A DNA stretch of 42,783 nucleotides from Lachnospiraceae bacterium (GCA_017455525.1 JAFTAP010000003.1:1-42783); one strand, 5' to 3'. Shown: positions 24,646-33,320, numbered from the stretch's first letter. Program-made: numbers and translations. Notes: generated by a model from the sequence alone, not told the origin.

Positions 24646-26436
24646 CTAAGCCTTTGCGTCAAACGCCGTGTACTGTATCAGCTTCGCATTCTTTCCCTTG
24701 TCAAACATGATCTCGGGAACCGTCTTCTTCTCGGAGTTAATAGATACGTCGCTGTGCATATGGTATCCCCTGCGGTTTATCCTCTCGTCAAGCTCCGGAA
24801 GGTGCTCCGCTATGAAGTCTATCATTTCCTCATTCTGTAAGATGAAATGCGTGTTCACGACATTTTCCTTATTCATCGACACATGCACGTCCATGGTCCC
24901 AAGATGCGTCATGTCAAGATGAAGCAGGGCGGACACGTTGCCGTCTCCCGATGCAAGCTTTTTCTTATTCGTATACACGTATAAATCGCCATGCTGCGCC
25001 TCAGACGCAAGCTTTAAGGGCATCTGCATATAGGTGAACATCTGGTTCATCTGATTCATGAAGTCTAAGTTGTCATGCAGATCCTGATTCGCCGCAGCAA
25101 GCGTGGTCTCCCCGTGTCCCGTGGACTGCAGGGCTTCCGCTGCCCTTGCCGTATCCCTCACGACCTTCTGAAAATATTCCTGAACCTTCTCCTTATCCGC
25201 TACCTCTTCGGGCTTCATCAGAAGCTCGTTCATTATCTCATTCTTCACAAGCTTGGTGTATTCCGGAGTCTTAAGCAAATGCCTCACGTTATCGCCGAAC
25301 TCCTTTAACGCTTCCCCCGTAAGCCCTTCGCTTCCCTGTGATATGGCGTTGCGGACAAGGTTAAGAGTATCTCTCGGTGTCAGCTCGTCATTTTTTATCT
25401 TATCCGTGAGATTTTTCGGGACTCCCAGCTTATTAAGCTCATCCGCCAGATGCTTCTTCTCATCAGGCGTATAAAGCTCCTCTAAATCATCCGTTACCGT
25501 ATTTTCTCCGTAGAAGTCATTCCTGCCGCCTGCCTTTATAGTCACATTGGCTCCGGGATCAGAGCCTATGGCTTCCCTGACCTCAGACTTAAGCGCTCCT
25601 TCCGAAAGAGCCGCCGCCTCAGCGTTCTCCGCCGCAACTGCCTGCTCTCCTATAGGTGCACCTTGCGCATCCGTCATGACATTCTCTACTTCCGGCGTGC
25701 CTGCCTCTTGTATACTTGCCTCAAGAGCCTTGGCCTCCCTAAGGAGCTGCCCTATCTCCGGGTCAGCCTCGCCCACGAAGATATCGAGCAGCATATTATT
25801 AGTCGATACGGACTCTCCCGCTACCTCTGCGAAGCCCTCCGCAATGCCCCCTACGTGCTCTGCGATCTGGTGGGCGTTATTCCTGTATATCTCAAACTGC
25901 TGCACGTTCTCAGGGTTTAAGGGTATATCAAGCGCCTTCATATTGACTATCGAAGCAGGAGCCGCATCCGGGTAGTTATTCACGGAGCGCGCCATGGCAA
26001 GGAGGCTGTCCGCGTCTATCTTCATCCCCTGCTCCATCATGGACTTCACCATCTCCGATGTCCTCGCATCATATGGAAGCCCCGCCTCGCCTAAAGCCTT
26101 TGCTACCTGATTCTCACCTGTTAGATTCGCATAGAGCGGTGTCAGCTGCACCTTCCCGCCTGCATTCGACGTTACCTCAAAGGACATCGTCTGCCCTACC
26201 TGCAGCCTCATCATGGCGGATAGCTTCGCCGATATCTGGCTCTTGTCGGATAATAAAAGCTGCAGCGCCTGACCGTTCATGTCAGTTATCTTTCCCGTGA
26301 AGACATCGCCCACGTTCATGTCGGTGATGGCGCTCGCAAGAGTTGAGCCAAGCCTTGGCGATACGGTCTGCTGGGTCTGGGTCGTATCGCTTACCTGCTG
26401 ATTATTTAGAAGATTGGAATTAACTCTTATATTCAT
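24646..26436 (-). CDS. ylqG: FliK-like hook-length-control-type protein (YlqG-like)
   Basis: 596 aa, hydrophilic, cytoplasmic. N-terminal Gln/Thr-rich stretch, then a small beta region (MNVGDVFTGKITDMNG), a long Ala/Glu-rich low-complexity middle (about 200-300), and a C-terminal region (about 470-560, HLDMTHLGTMDVHVSM) resembling the Flg_hook domain of FliK. ATG 26436 overlaps the rnhB stop by ATGA, so expression is coupled to RNase HII. No other flagellar gene is in the window. Position matches B. subtilis ylqG between rnhB and ylqH; function of that gene is unclear. Confidence 0.78.
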   Translation of the reverse strand: MNIRVNSNLLNNQQVSDTTQTQQTVSPRLGSTLASAITDMNVGDVFTGKITDMNGQALQLLLSDKSQISAKLSAMMRLQVGQTMSFEVTSNAGGKVQLTPLYANLTGENQVAKALGEAGLPYDARTSEMVKSMMEQGMKIDADSLLAMARSVNNYPDAAPASIVNMKALDIPLNPENVQQFEIYRNNAHQIAEHVGGIAEGFAEVAGESVSTNNMLLDIFVGEADPEIGQLLREAKALEASIQEAGTPEVENVMTDAQGAPIGEQAVAAENAEAAALSEGALKSEVREAIGSDPGANVTIKAGGRNDFYGENTVTDDLEELYTPDEKKHLADELNKLGVPKNLTDKIKNDELTPRDTLNLVRNAISQGSEGLTGEALKEFGDNVRHLLKTPEYTKLVKNEIMNELLMKPEEVADKEKVQEYFQKVVRDTARAAEALQSTGHGETTLAAANQDLHDNLDFMNQMNQMFTYMQMPLKLASEAQHGDLYVYTNKKKLASGDGNVSALLHLDMTHLGTMDVHVSMNKENVVNTHFILQNEEMIDFIAEHLPELDERINRRGYHMHSDVSINSEKKTVPEIMFDKGKNAKLIQYTAFDAKA

Positions 26437-27086
26437 ACGTAATTATGGATGAATGTCCTTCTGTGTATCGGAGTCGCTCCGAGCCTTCCTAAAGCCTCCC
26501 TGTGCTCCGCCGTGCCGTACCCCATGTTCCTCTCAAAGCCGTAGCCCGGATACTCCTTCGCATACTCCTCCATCACGTGATCCCTCGTGACCTTCGCCAC
26601 TATGGATGCTGCGGCTATCGACACGGACTTCGCATCGCCCTTAACTATGGACTCCTGCTCTATATCAATGTCCGGTATATGTACTGCGTCCACAAGTATT
26701 ATATCGGGTTTTACGCTAAGATTATTTATAGCTTCTCTCATAGCCTCAAGCGTAGCCTGCAATATGTTTACTTCATCTATCCTCTCCGGCTCCACCCTTG
26801 CGACATGATAAGACACTGCCTTCTCGCATATCTCGGCGTAAAGCGCCTCTCTCCTCTTAACCGAAAGCTTCTTGGAATCATTCAGATACAATATCTCACA
26901 ATCTTTGGGAAGAATGACTGCCCCGGCCATCACGGGTCCTGCGAACGGTCCTCTCCCCACCTCGTCAACCCCGCATATATACTCGCACTCAGAGTACTTC
27001 CTCTCGTACTCCGACATCCCATAGAGCCTTGCTCTTTCCTTTTGAAGCTTCTCCTTTGCCTTAGCTTCCTTTTCTTCTTTAGTCAT
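26433..27086 (-). CDS. rnhB: Ribonuclease HII
   Basis: Removes ribonucleotides from DNA-RNA duplexes. 217 aa. Catalytic residues Asp41, Glu42 (DEVGRG), Asp133 (LVDAVH) and Asp151 (GDAKS) are all present, with the C-terminal HRRTF tail. A charged N-terminal extension of about 30 residues (KEEKEAKAKEK) precedes the core. ATG 27086 starts two bases after the lepB stop. Confidence 0.97.
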   Translation of the reverse strand: MTKEEKEAKAKEKLQKERARLYGMSEYERKYSECEYICGVDEVGRGPFAGPVMAGAVILPKDCEILYLNDSKKLSVKRREALYAEICEKAVSYHVARVEPERIDEVNILQATLEAMREAINNLSVKPDIILVDAVHIPDIDIEQESIVKGDAKSVSIAAASIVAKVTRDHVMEEYAKEYPGYGFERNMGYGTAEHREALGRLGATPIHRRTFIHNYV

Positions 27087-27088
27087 AC

Positions 27089-27634
27089 CTACTTCACCTT
27101 GCCGAACTTACTTAACGGAGTAAGCCTGATCAAGACCTTTCCCCTGATGTTCTTATTCCTTACGCTTCCGACCTCTAAAGCCCTGCTGTCTATGGAATTA
27201 TTGCGGTTGTCGCCGAGCACGAAGTACTCATCCTCCGCAAGCGTGACTCCAAGACCTCCCGCACGCCCCGCATCCGTCATTATCTCTCTGGCATACCTGT
27301 CGTCTATCACTTCGCCGTTTATATAAATAAGACCAGTCTCGTCTATACGTATATTTTCTCCCGGAAGCCCGTACACGCGCTTAATAAGGAAGATTCCGTC
27401 CACCGGGAAGACCACGATGTCATACCTTTCTATATCGCCCATCCTGTAAGAGAGCTTGTCGATTAGCACATTATCCCCGTCGTCAAGCGTAGGCTCCATA
27501 GACTCCCCTACCACCACTACCCTCTCTATGACAAAGCTCCTGATAAGCACGGCAAACAGGATGATCGCAAAAATATATATGCTGAAGCTCAATGCCCCGC
27601 TGCTTTTCCTGTGTCCTGCCTTACGGTTCTTCAA
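27089..27634 (-). CDS. lepB: Type I signal peptidase (second of two copies)
   Basis: Cleaves signal peptides at the outer membrane face. 181 aa with one N-terminal span (about 15-33), catalytic Ser45 (GESMEPTL) and Lys85 (LIKRVYGLPGE), and box E GDNRNNSIDSR. TTG start at 27634 with GGAAGG about 7 bases upstream; the gene begins 14 bases inside the end of rbgA. No other in-frame start precedes the membrane span. It differs from the upstream lepB copy, mainly by a longer insertion (IMTDAGRAGG). Confidence 0.93.
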   Translation of the reverse strand: MKNRKAGHRKSSGALSFSIYIFAIILFAVLIRSFVIERVVVVGESMEPTLDDGDNVLIDKLSYRMGDIERYDIVVFPVDGIFLIKRVYGLPGENIRIDETGLIYINGEVIDDRYAREIMTDAGRAGGLGVTLAEDEYFVLGDNRNNSIDSRALEVGSVRNKNIRGKVLIRLTPLSKFGKVK

Positions 27635-28463
27635 GCGATATCCTTCCGAGGTCTCCTCCTCTGTATGCCGTGAATAAATACTCGCCCGCCCTTACCGTAT
27701 CAGGCTCCCCGCCGGATCTTAGCATCGACATCTTAAGCGCTGTCTTACGAAGCGACTCTTCGATATCATCTGCGCCCTCGATGCCATACTTCTCTTGCAT
27801 CACCTCTCCTGCCTTATCCTTAAGCATAGCTATAAGCTCTGACAGAAGCTCGTCCTTATTTATCGCCTCATCGTTCATGGAGCCGATAAGAGCAAGATTC
27901 CTTTGTGACACCGGATCATCTATACGAGGCCACAGTATCCCGGGAGTATCCATAAGGTCAACCCCTTTCCTTACTGATATCCACTGCTTCCCCTTCGTAA
28001 CTCCGGGTTTATTCCCTGTCTTTGCGATGTTCTTCCTGCATAACGCATTGATGAAGGTAGACTTGCCGACATTAGGTATGCCGCAGATCATAAGCCTCAC
28101 AGGACGGTTCTTAATGCCCTTTTTAAGATCTCTCTCCCGCTTTGCGGACGCCGCATCGTCAATCACGGCAGCCACGCTCTGAAAGCCCTTCTTATCTTTA
28201 CTGTTAAGCGGGACAGCCCTAAGCCCGCCTCCCTTGAAATGCTCTGTCCACTCCTTTGTCACTCCCTCATCCGCAAGATCTGCCTTATTAAGTACGATTA
28301 TCCGCTCCTTGCCCTGTCCGAGCTTTTCAATGTCAGGATTTCTGGTAGAAAAAGGCGCTCTCGCATCGACTATCTCCACGATGACATCTATGACCTTCAT
28401 GTCCTCCGTCATAGCCCGCTTAGCCTTCGCCATATGCCCCGGATACCAATGATATACCGCCAT
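27621..28463 (-). CDS. rbgA: Ribosome-biogenesis GTPase RbgA (YlqF)
   Basis: Circularly permuted GTPase needed for late 50S assembly. 280 aa from ATG 28463; the frame stays open 16 codons upstream, but the family starts MAVYHWYPGHMAKA and GGGAGGG sits 7 bases before this ATG. G4 NKAD appears before G1 GIPNVGKST and G3 DTPG, confirming permutation. ATG shares a base with the upstream lepB stop (TGATG). Confidence 0.96.
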   Translation of the reverse strand: MAVYHWYPGHMAKAKRAMTEDMKVIDVIVEIVDARAPFSTRNPDIEKLGQGKERIIVLNKADLADEGVTKEWTEHFKGGGLRAVPLNSKDKKGFQSVAAVIDDAASAKRERDLKKGIKNRPVRLMICGIPNVGKSTFINALCRKNIAKTGNKPGVTKGKQWISVRKGVDLMDTPGILWPRIDDPVSQRNLALIGSMNDEAINKDELLSELIAMLKDKAGEVMQEKYGIEGADDIEESLRKTALKMSMLRSGGEPDTVRAGEYLFTAYRGGDLGRISLEEP

Positions 28464-29053
28464 CAGCGCACCCTCCCTAAGCCTTGCGAGCCTCCCGCCA
28501 TATGAAACCATGCCTTGCCTATTATGGTCTCAAGCTTCACGTTGCCTATGTTCGCATTCCTTGAATCATCCGATGAATTAGGGTTATCCCCCATAACGAA
28601 GAACTCGTCCTCACCAAGCTTCAGGTCAAGCGCCGCCGTTCCGGGGTTAGCTATGTTGTCGGAAAATAAATCCGTCGGCTCCCCATTGACATAGAGTATC
28701 CCATTCATGATCCTTACCGTATCCCCCGGCACGCCTACGACCCGCTTAACGTAGGTATGGGCGTTCTCATTCCCGTTAGGCTTGAAGACTATCACGTCGC
28801 CCTGACCCGGCTCGAATATATTATATATAAGGCGGTTTATCATGATTTCCTGACCGTTGACTAACGTCGGCTCCATAGAATCCCCGATTACCGTAGTCCT
28901 GACCCCGAAGGCATACACGGCAACATATGCAAAAAGCACGGCGCCGATTATTATAGCAGACCACGAAAGAAAGGCATATATCCCCTTCGCCGTGATAAGC
29001 TTCTTCTTCTCATAAAATACAAGCCCGTTTGTCTGTCTTTTCCTGCTAAGCAT
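28463..29053 (-). CDS. lepB: Type I signal peptidase (first of two copies)
   Basis: 196 aa signal peptidase with cytoplasmic basic N-terminus, one membrane span (about 27-50), catalytic Ser59 (GDSMEPTL) and Lys103 (YVKRVVGVPGD), and box E GDNPNSSDDSR. Unlike its neighbours the ATG at 29053 has no recognisable ribosome site, and a predicted promoter ends only 7 bases before it, which suggests a leaderless mRNA. It is followed directly by rbgA (TGATG overlap). Confidence 0.94.
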   Translation of the reverse strand: MLSRKRQTNGLVFYEKKKLITAKGIYAFLSWSAIIIGAVLFAYVAVYAFGVRTTVIGDSMEPTLVNGQEIMINRLIYNIFEPGQGDVIVFKPNGNENAHTYVKRVVGVPGDTVRIMNGILYVNGEPTDLFSDNIANPGTAALDLKLGEDEFFVMGDNPNSSDDSRNANIGNVKLETIIGKAWFHMAGGSQGLGRVR

Positions 29054-29060
29054 GATATGA

Positions 29061-29089
29061 ATGATACCATATTTCCGGCTTTATGAAAA
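29061..29089 (-). promoter_or_regulatory. Promoter of lepB-rbgA unit, predicted leaderless
   Basis: Minus strand: -35 TTTTCA (29084-29089), 17-bp spacer, TGG before -10 TATCAT (29061-29066), an extended -10. Seven bases separate the -10 from the lepB ATG, so the transcript would start at or next to the start codon. The -35 overlaps the U-run of the rplS terminator. Confidence 0.6.
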
Positions 29090-29119
29090 ACAGAGCCCAT
29101 GCGTCCTGCATGAGCCCTG
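29086..29119 (-). terminator. Rho-independent terminator after rplS
   Basis: Minus strand 12-bp stem (CAGGGCTCATGC with GCATGGGCTCTG, two G-U pairs), AGGAC loop, then TTTTT at 29090-29086. Lies 27 bases after the rplS stop. Confidence 0.85.
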
Positions 29120-29145
29120 TCTTTATTCGACTTGTGATATTCGGA

Positions 29146-29496
29146 TCACTCTGCTGCCTTGACCTTTGCCTTCTTACCGGTCAGAGCTCTTAAGTAGAAA
29201 AGCTTGTTCCTGCGTACCTTACCTCTTCTTACTATCTCTACCTTCTCTACGTTAGGTGAGTGTATGGGCCAGGTCTTCTCCACGCCTACGCCGTTTGAAA
29301 TCTTCCTTACGGTGAAGGTCGCCCTTGCGGTATTGCCGCCCTGCTTCTTCAGCACGGTTCCCTCGAAGATCTGTATCCTTTCCCTGTTGCCCTCGCGGAT
29401 CTTGTTGTGTACCTTTACGGTATCGCCTACATTGATCTCAGGCATTTCCTTTTTCTTCTGTTCCTCTTCGATCTCCTTGATGATCTCAGCGTTCAT
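29146..29496 (-). CDS. rplS: Ribosomal protein bL19
   Basis: 116 aa. The ATG at 29496 is preferred over the one at 29502 because AGGAGGG is 7-8 bases from the former and only 2 from the latter. Family segments [20 protein letters not shown] and [14 protein letters not shown] are present. It has its own promoter, a structured leader and a strong terminator, so it can be expressed apart from trmD. Confidence 0.97.
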   Translation of the reverse strand: MNAEIIKEIEEEQKKKEMPEINVGDTVKVHNKIREGNRERIQIFEGTVLKKQGGNTARATFTVRKISNGVGVEKTWPIHSPNVEKVEIVRRGKVRRNKLFYLRALTGKKAKVKAAE

Positions 29497-29551
29497 TTCC
29501 ATTCCCTCCTGTATTGTAATAGTCCGATGTTCATGCCGGTAAGCGTCGCAC

Positions 29552-29626
29552 GGTCTTAATAAATATCTGTATGGCTATATGCCGTTTGTGCCTTTTAGCA
29601 CCTTAGCCGTGCCCCGGCAGAGGACC
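29552..29626 (-). promoter_or_regulatory. Structured 5' leader of rplS, probable L19 leader
   Basis: Nested inverted repeats in the minus-strand leader: GGTC/GACC (29623-29626 with 29552-29555), TGCCG/CGGCA (29615-29619 with 29580-29584) and an inner GTGC/GCAC hairpin (29598-29601 with 29588-29591, loop about TAAAAG). Firmicutes rplS genes are known to carry an autoregulatory L19 leader; assignment rests on position and structure, not a covariance search. Confidence 0.6.
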
Positions 29627-29648
29627 ATCAAAGTCTCGCAACCGCACT

Positions 29649-29678
29649 ATGATAACACAAACCATACTGTATTATCAA
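29649..29678 (-). promoter_or_regulatory. Promoter of rplS
   Basis: Minus strand: -35 TTGATA (29673-29678), 18-bp spacer with TGT before -10 TATCAT (29649-29654). Start expected near 29642, giving a leader of about 145 bases that contains the L19-type structure. Confidence 0.72.
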
Positions 29679-29685
29679 GCAAAAA

Positions 29686-30474
29686 TCAGAAAATCCCTCT
29701 ATCTTCCATATATTTCTGATAAAGGTCAGGCCTTATTTCCTTTGTCACGCGCCTCATCTCGTGCATTCGGTAATTATCTACTTTAGCATGATCCCCCGAA
29801 AGCAGTATGTCCGGAACCTTGCTTCCGTGCCATTCATCAGGCCTCGTGTACTGCGGATATTCGAGAAGCCCTCCTGTGTTGAAGGACTCTGTCTCAGCAG
29901 ATTCATCGTTTTTCAGCACGCCGGGGATAAGCCTTGCTATGGCATCCATTACAACCAGGGCAGATAATTCTCCTCCTGTCAGCACATAATCGCCTATTGA
30001 AATCCTGTCCGTGACTATCTCGTCTATCACCCTCTCGTCTATCCCCTCATAGTGACCGCAGAGGAATATAAGCTCTCTCTCTTTGGATAATTCCTCCGCC
30101 TTAGCCTGGGTGAAAACCTCTCCCACAGGAGTCATGTACACGACGCGCACGGATTTAGAGCCTGCGGTATCGTAAGCCTCCAGCTCTGCATCTATTGTTT
30201 CTCCTGTCAGTGATTCTACGTCATCAGCACATGGCATGCCCAGCCGTCTCATTGCCTCCAGATAAGCCCGATACACGGGCTCGCACTGCATGAGCATCCC
30301 TGCTCCCCCGCCGTAGGTATAGCCGTCTATAGAACCGTAGGAATTAGTGCTGTAATCCCTTATGTTCACGGTTTCAAGCTCTATTATTCCCTCGCCTGAA
30401 GCCCTGCCCGTAACCCCGGTCTTAAAGGCGTGCTCCACCATTTCGGGAAATATTGTAAGAACCTCGAATCTCAT
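29686..30474 (-). CDS. trmD: tRNA (guanine-N1)-methyltransferase TrmD
   Basis: Methylates G37 of tRNA from SAM. The start MRFEVLTIFPEM at 30474 (262 aa) matches the family N-terminus; an ATG three codons earlier at 30483 is too near the GGGGA site. Knot motifs CGHYEGIDERV and GDYVLTGGELSALVVMDAIARLIPGVL are intact. Compared with the usual 240-250 aa, there is an extra acidic stretch (about residues 80-105, CADDVESLTGETIDAELEAY) before the SAM site. Follows rimM by 25 bases. Confidence 0.95.
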   Translation of the reverse strand: MRFEVLTIFPEMVEHAFKTGVTGRASGEGIIELETVNIRDYSTNSYGSIDGYTYGGGAGMLMQCEPVYRAYLEAMRRLGMPCADDVESLTGETIDAELEAYDTAGSKSVRVVYMTPVGEVFTQAKAEELSKERELIFLCGHYEGIDERVIDEIVTDRISIGDYVLTGGELSALVVMDAIARLIPGVLKNDESAETESFNTGGLLEYPQYTRPDEWHGSKVPDILLSGDHAKVDNYRMHEMRRVTKEIRPDLYQKYMEDRGIF

Positions 30475-30499
30475 GCTTTGCATAGTCCCCGATAAGCTA

Positions 30500-31024
30500 T
30501 CATAGAAGCCCGTCCATCACATGTATCTTCATGACTGCGTTATCTACATCTACTTCCTTCACGCAATCCTTTATTGCCGGAATAAGAAAACTCTTCGCTC
30601 CCTCTGCATCAGGCTCTACCTCGTAGACGTCGTTTGCCCCGGTGTGCAGCACCTTTTTTAGCGTGCCGAGCTTCTCCCCCTCATCAGACATAACCTCCAT
30701 TCCGATAAGGTCAGCCTCATAATACTCATCAGGCCCTAATTCCTGCGCCTTCTCCCTTGGCACGCATACGTAAGCTCCCTTGTACTTCTCCGCTGCGTCT
30801 ATGCCCTCTATCTCCTCGAATTTCAAAAGGGCCAGGTTCTTACTGAACCTGACCGATTTCACTGTTACAGGTATCTCCTCCCTCGGAGTCTTTAGGATCA
30901 CTTCCTTAAGCTCTTTAAATCTCCTTGTCGGATCGTTCGTAGTAGGAAATACCTTCACTTCTCCCTTTAATCCGTGGGTAGACGTTATCTGCCCGACTGA
31001 AAGCAGCTTATGCTTCGTCTTCAT
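30500..31024 (-). CDS. rimM: 16S rRNA processing factor RimM
   Basis: 174 aa, assists 30S maturation. N-terminal VGQITSTHGLKGEVKV and C-terminal PRC-barrel region (YYEADLIGMEV, LIPAIKDCV) are typical. The ATG at 31024 lies 17 bases inside khpA, with only a weak GGA site, so translation is probably coupled. Confidence 0.96.
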   Translation of the reverse strand: MKTKHKLLSVGQITSTHGLKGEVKVFPTTNDPTRRFKELKEVILKTPREEIPVTVKSVRFSKNLALLKFEEIEGIDAAEKYKGAYVCVPREKAQELGPDEYYEADLIGMEVMSDEGEKLGTLKKVLHTGANDVYEVEPDAEGAKSFLIPAIKDCVKEVDVDNAVMKIHVMDGLL

Positions 31025-31250
31025 CAGCTATATCCACGTTCACATGCTTCTCGGTCTTAGTCGCCGCCGCCTTGACTACTGACCTCATTGCCTTCGCTAT
31101 GCGTCCGGACCTGCCTATGACCTTGCCCATGTCTTCCTTCGCGACCTTGAGCGTCACGTTTATCTCCCTGTCGTCCTCCTCCTCGGTGACTACCACCTTA
31201 TCGGGATTATCGACGAGAGCCTTGGCGATCACTTCCACCAGTTCTTTCAT
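31008..31250 (-). CDS. khpA: KH-domain RNA-binding protein KhpA
   Basis: 80 aa single KH domain with GxxG loop IGRSGR (residues 45-50). In Firmicutes it partners KhpB and influences RNA and cell-division control. GGAGG 9 bases before ATG 31250. Sits between rpsP and rimM as is usual. Confidence 0.96.
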   Translation of the reverse strand: MKELVEVIAKALVDNPDKVVVTEEEDDREINVTLKVAKEDMGKVIGRSGRIAKAMRSVVKAAATKTEKHVNVDIADEDEA

Positions 31251-31320
31251 CTTATTCTACCTCCATATTTTAGCATCGGATGCCTTGTAAAATCTTAACT
31301 AATATCCTGACTATGAAGGT

Positions 31321-31563
31321 TTACTTTGATATTCCCGCATTCTTGAAAAGGCGGGCAACGGTATCAGTGGGCTGCGCTCCGCAACCTAACCACTTCTTAG
31401 CCTCTTCCTCATTGATCTTTACCTCGGCAGGCTCCTTTAAGGGATCATATGTGCCTATCTCCGCAAGCGTCGTGCTCTGCGTCGTCTTCCTAGCGTCTGA
31501 CACGATTATCCTGTAAAAAGGCGCCTTCTTCTTACCGATTCTCTTCAACCTGATCTTTACCAT
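31321..31563 (-). CDS. rpsP: Ribosomal protein bS16
   Basis: 80 aa, starts [19 protein letters not shown], the family signature; [14 protein letters not shown] near the C-terminus. AAGGAG 9 bases before the ATG. Lies between ffh and khpA. Confidence 0.98.
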   Translation of the reverse strand: MVKIRLKRIGKKKAPFYRIIVSDARKTTQSTTLAEIGTYDPLKEPAEVKINEEEAKKWLGCGAQPTDTVARLFKNAGISK

Positions 31564-31616
31564 TGTTTCATTCTCCTTAAGTAAAAAAATTTAATAATAT
31601 TAGTACAATAAAGCCA

Positions 31617-32972
31617 TTAAAGCTTTAACTGTCTCATTAGCCCCTGCATCTGCGCCATCTGCCCGAAGCGTCCTCTCTTCTTGCCGCTTCCGGTCATCTG
31701 CTTCATCATCTTCTGCATCTGCTCGAACTGCTTCACGAGGCGGTTAACGTACATTATATCGACTCCCGATCCCCTAGCTATACGATGCTTACGCTTGGGA
31801 TTGAGAAGCTTCGGATCATTCCTTTCTGCGGGCGTCATGCTCATTATTATCGCCTCATTGCGCTTAAGCATGTCCTCGTCAACCTCGGGAAGTCCCTTTC
31901 CTCCCATGCCCAGCATAGAGATCACGGAGCCCATGCCTCCGAGCTTATTCACCTGCTTCATGGAGTCGAGATAATCATTAAACGTGAACCTGCCTTTTTT
32001 AAGGCTCTCCGCCGCCTTCTTCGCATCCTCCTCGTCTATCGCCTCTCCCGCCTTCTCGATAAGCGAGAGCACATCACCCATTCCAAGGATACGGCCTGCC
32101 ATCCTGTCGGGATAGAATATATCAAAGTCCTGCGGCTTCTCACCGCTTGCGGCAAACATTATGGGCTTACCCGTGACAGCCTTTACGGATAGCGCCGCTC
32201 CGCCTCTCGTATCGCCGTCAAGCTTTGTAAGGATAACTCCGTCTATGCCTACCTTCTCGTCAAAGCCTGTCGCCACATCTACCGCTGCCTGACCCGTGCT
32301 TGAATCAACGACGAGCAGCGTGTCGTCCACATGTATCTTCTCCTTGATATCGTGAAGCTCCTGCATAAGGGCTTCATCGATCTGCTGCCTTCCTGCTGTA
32401 TCAAGGATGACCACGTCAAAACGCTCTTTCCTTGCTTCCTCTACTGCTGCGTAAGCTATATCAACAGGACTCTTATCAGTCCCCATCTCAAAGACGGGAG
32501 AATCGACCTTTTCACCATTCACCTTAAGCTGCTCTATAGCCGCCGGACGGTATACGTCTAGCGCCGCGAGCATCGTCTTCTTACTCTTATTCTTAAGGTG
32601 CAGGGCAAGCTTCCCGCAGGTCGTGGTCTTTCCCGCTCCGTTAAGTCCCGCCATCATTATGACCGTTGGTTCAGGCGCATGGGCGAAAGTCAGCTGCGAA
32701 GCTTCCGAGCCCATGAGATCCGTCATCTCTTCATTGACAAGCTTTATGACCTGCTGTCCGGGATTAAGACCGTTCATTATATCAGAGCCGATAGCCTTCT
32801 CCTCCACGGACTTCGTAAACTGCTTCACTACTTTGAAGTTCACGTCCGCTTCAAGTAAAGCCATGCGCACTTCTTTTAAGGCGGTCTTTACATCATCCTC
32901 ACTAAGAGTGCCCTTGCTCTTTAATTTCTTGAATACGTTCTGAAGTTTATCGCTTAAGCTCTCGAATGCCAC
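31617..32972 (-). CDS. ffh: Signal recognition particle protein Ffh
   Basis: 451 aa GTPase targeting nascent membrane proteins with 4.5S RNA. N domain, G domain with GLNGAGKTTT (109-118), DTAGRQQ and TKLDGD, and a Met-rich M domain ending MQGLMRQLKL. Start is GTG 32972, sharing one base with the ylxM stop (TAGTG); GAGG lies 8 bases upstream. Confidence 0.98.
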   Translation of the reverse strand: MAFESLSDKLQNVFKKLKSKGTLSEDDVKTALKEVRMALLEADVNFKVVKQFTKSVEEKAIGSDIMNGLNPGQQVIKLVNEEMTDLMGSEASQLTFAHAPEPTVIMMAGLNGAGKTTTCGKLALHLKNKSKKTMLAALDVYRPAAIEQLKVNGEKVDSPVFEMGTDKSPVDIAYAAVEEARKERFDVVILDTAGRQQIDEALMQELHDIKEKIHVDDTLLVVDSSTGQAAVDVATGFDEKVGIDGVILTKLDGDTRGGAALSVKAVTGKPIMFAASGEKPQDFDIFYPDRMAGRILGMGDVLSLIEKAGEAIDEEDAKKAAESLKKGRFTFNDYLDSMKQVNKLGGMGSVISMLGMGGKGLPEVDEDMLKRNEAIIMSMTPAERNDPKLLNPKRKHRIARGSGVDIMYVNRLVKQFEQMQKMMKQMTGSGKKRGRFGQMAQMQGLMRQLKL

Positions 32973-33301
32973 TATAAAGCCTCGTCTATCCTACTTAAAA
33001 TATCTTCAATCCTTGTCCTGTCAATATCGTCTTCCGATATCGCTTCCCGTATCTCGCCGATATACTTCTCTATGCTATCCGTCCTTTGAATAAGCCGAAG
33101 CTCCCTCTCATATCCCTGAAGCTTCATATCTATGCGCTTCAATGTCTCGGACACCGCCTGCCTTGATATCCCCATCTCATCCGCTATCTCCGCAAGGGAC
33201 ATATCATCTACCGCACACGCCTCGTATATCCTCTTATTCTTCTCACTTAAGAGCCCGCCATAATAATCAAAGAGCAAGCCCCTCTCAATCAGCTTTTCCA
33301 T
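32972..33301 (-). CDS. ylxM: YlxM, helix-turn-helix SRP-associated protein
   Basis: 109 aa from ATG 33301 (GGTGG 7 bases upstream); the frame is open 16 codons further but crosses the promoter. HTH segment SLAEIADEMGISRQAVSETLKRID is covered by about residues 33-56. Almost always precedes ffh in Firmicutes; thought to modulate SRP. First gene of the ffh operon. Confidence 0.95.
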   Translation of the reverse strand: MEKLIERGLLFDYYGGLLSEKNKRIYEACAVDDMSLAEIADEMGISRQAVSETLKRIDMKLQGYERELRLIQRTDSIEKYIGEIREAISEDDIDRTRIEDILSRIDEAL

Positions 33302-33320
33302 CGAAAACCACCGAATATGG

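Noticed and set aside
28464-28511. Upstream start of rbgA at 28511
   Set aside because: Family N-terminus and GGGAGGG site support 28463; the extension overlaps lepB.
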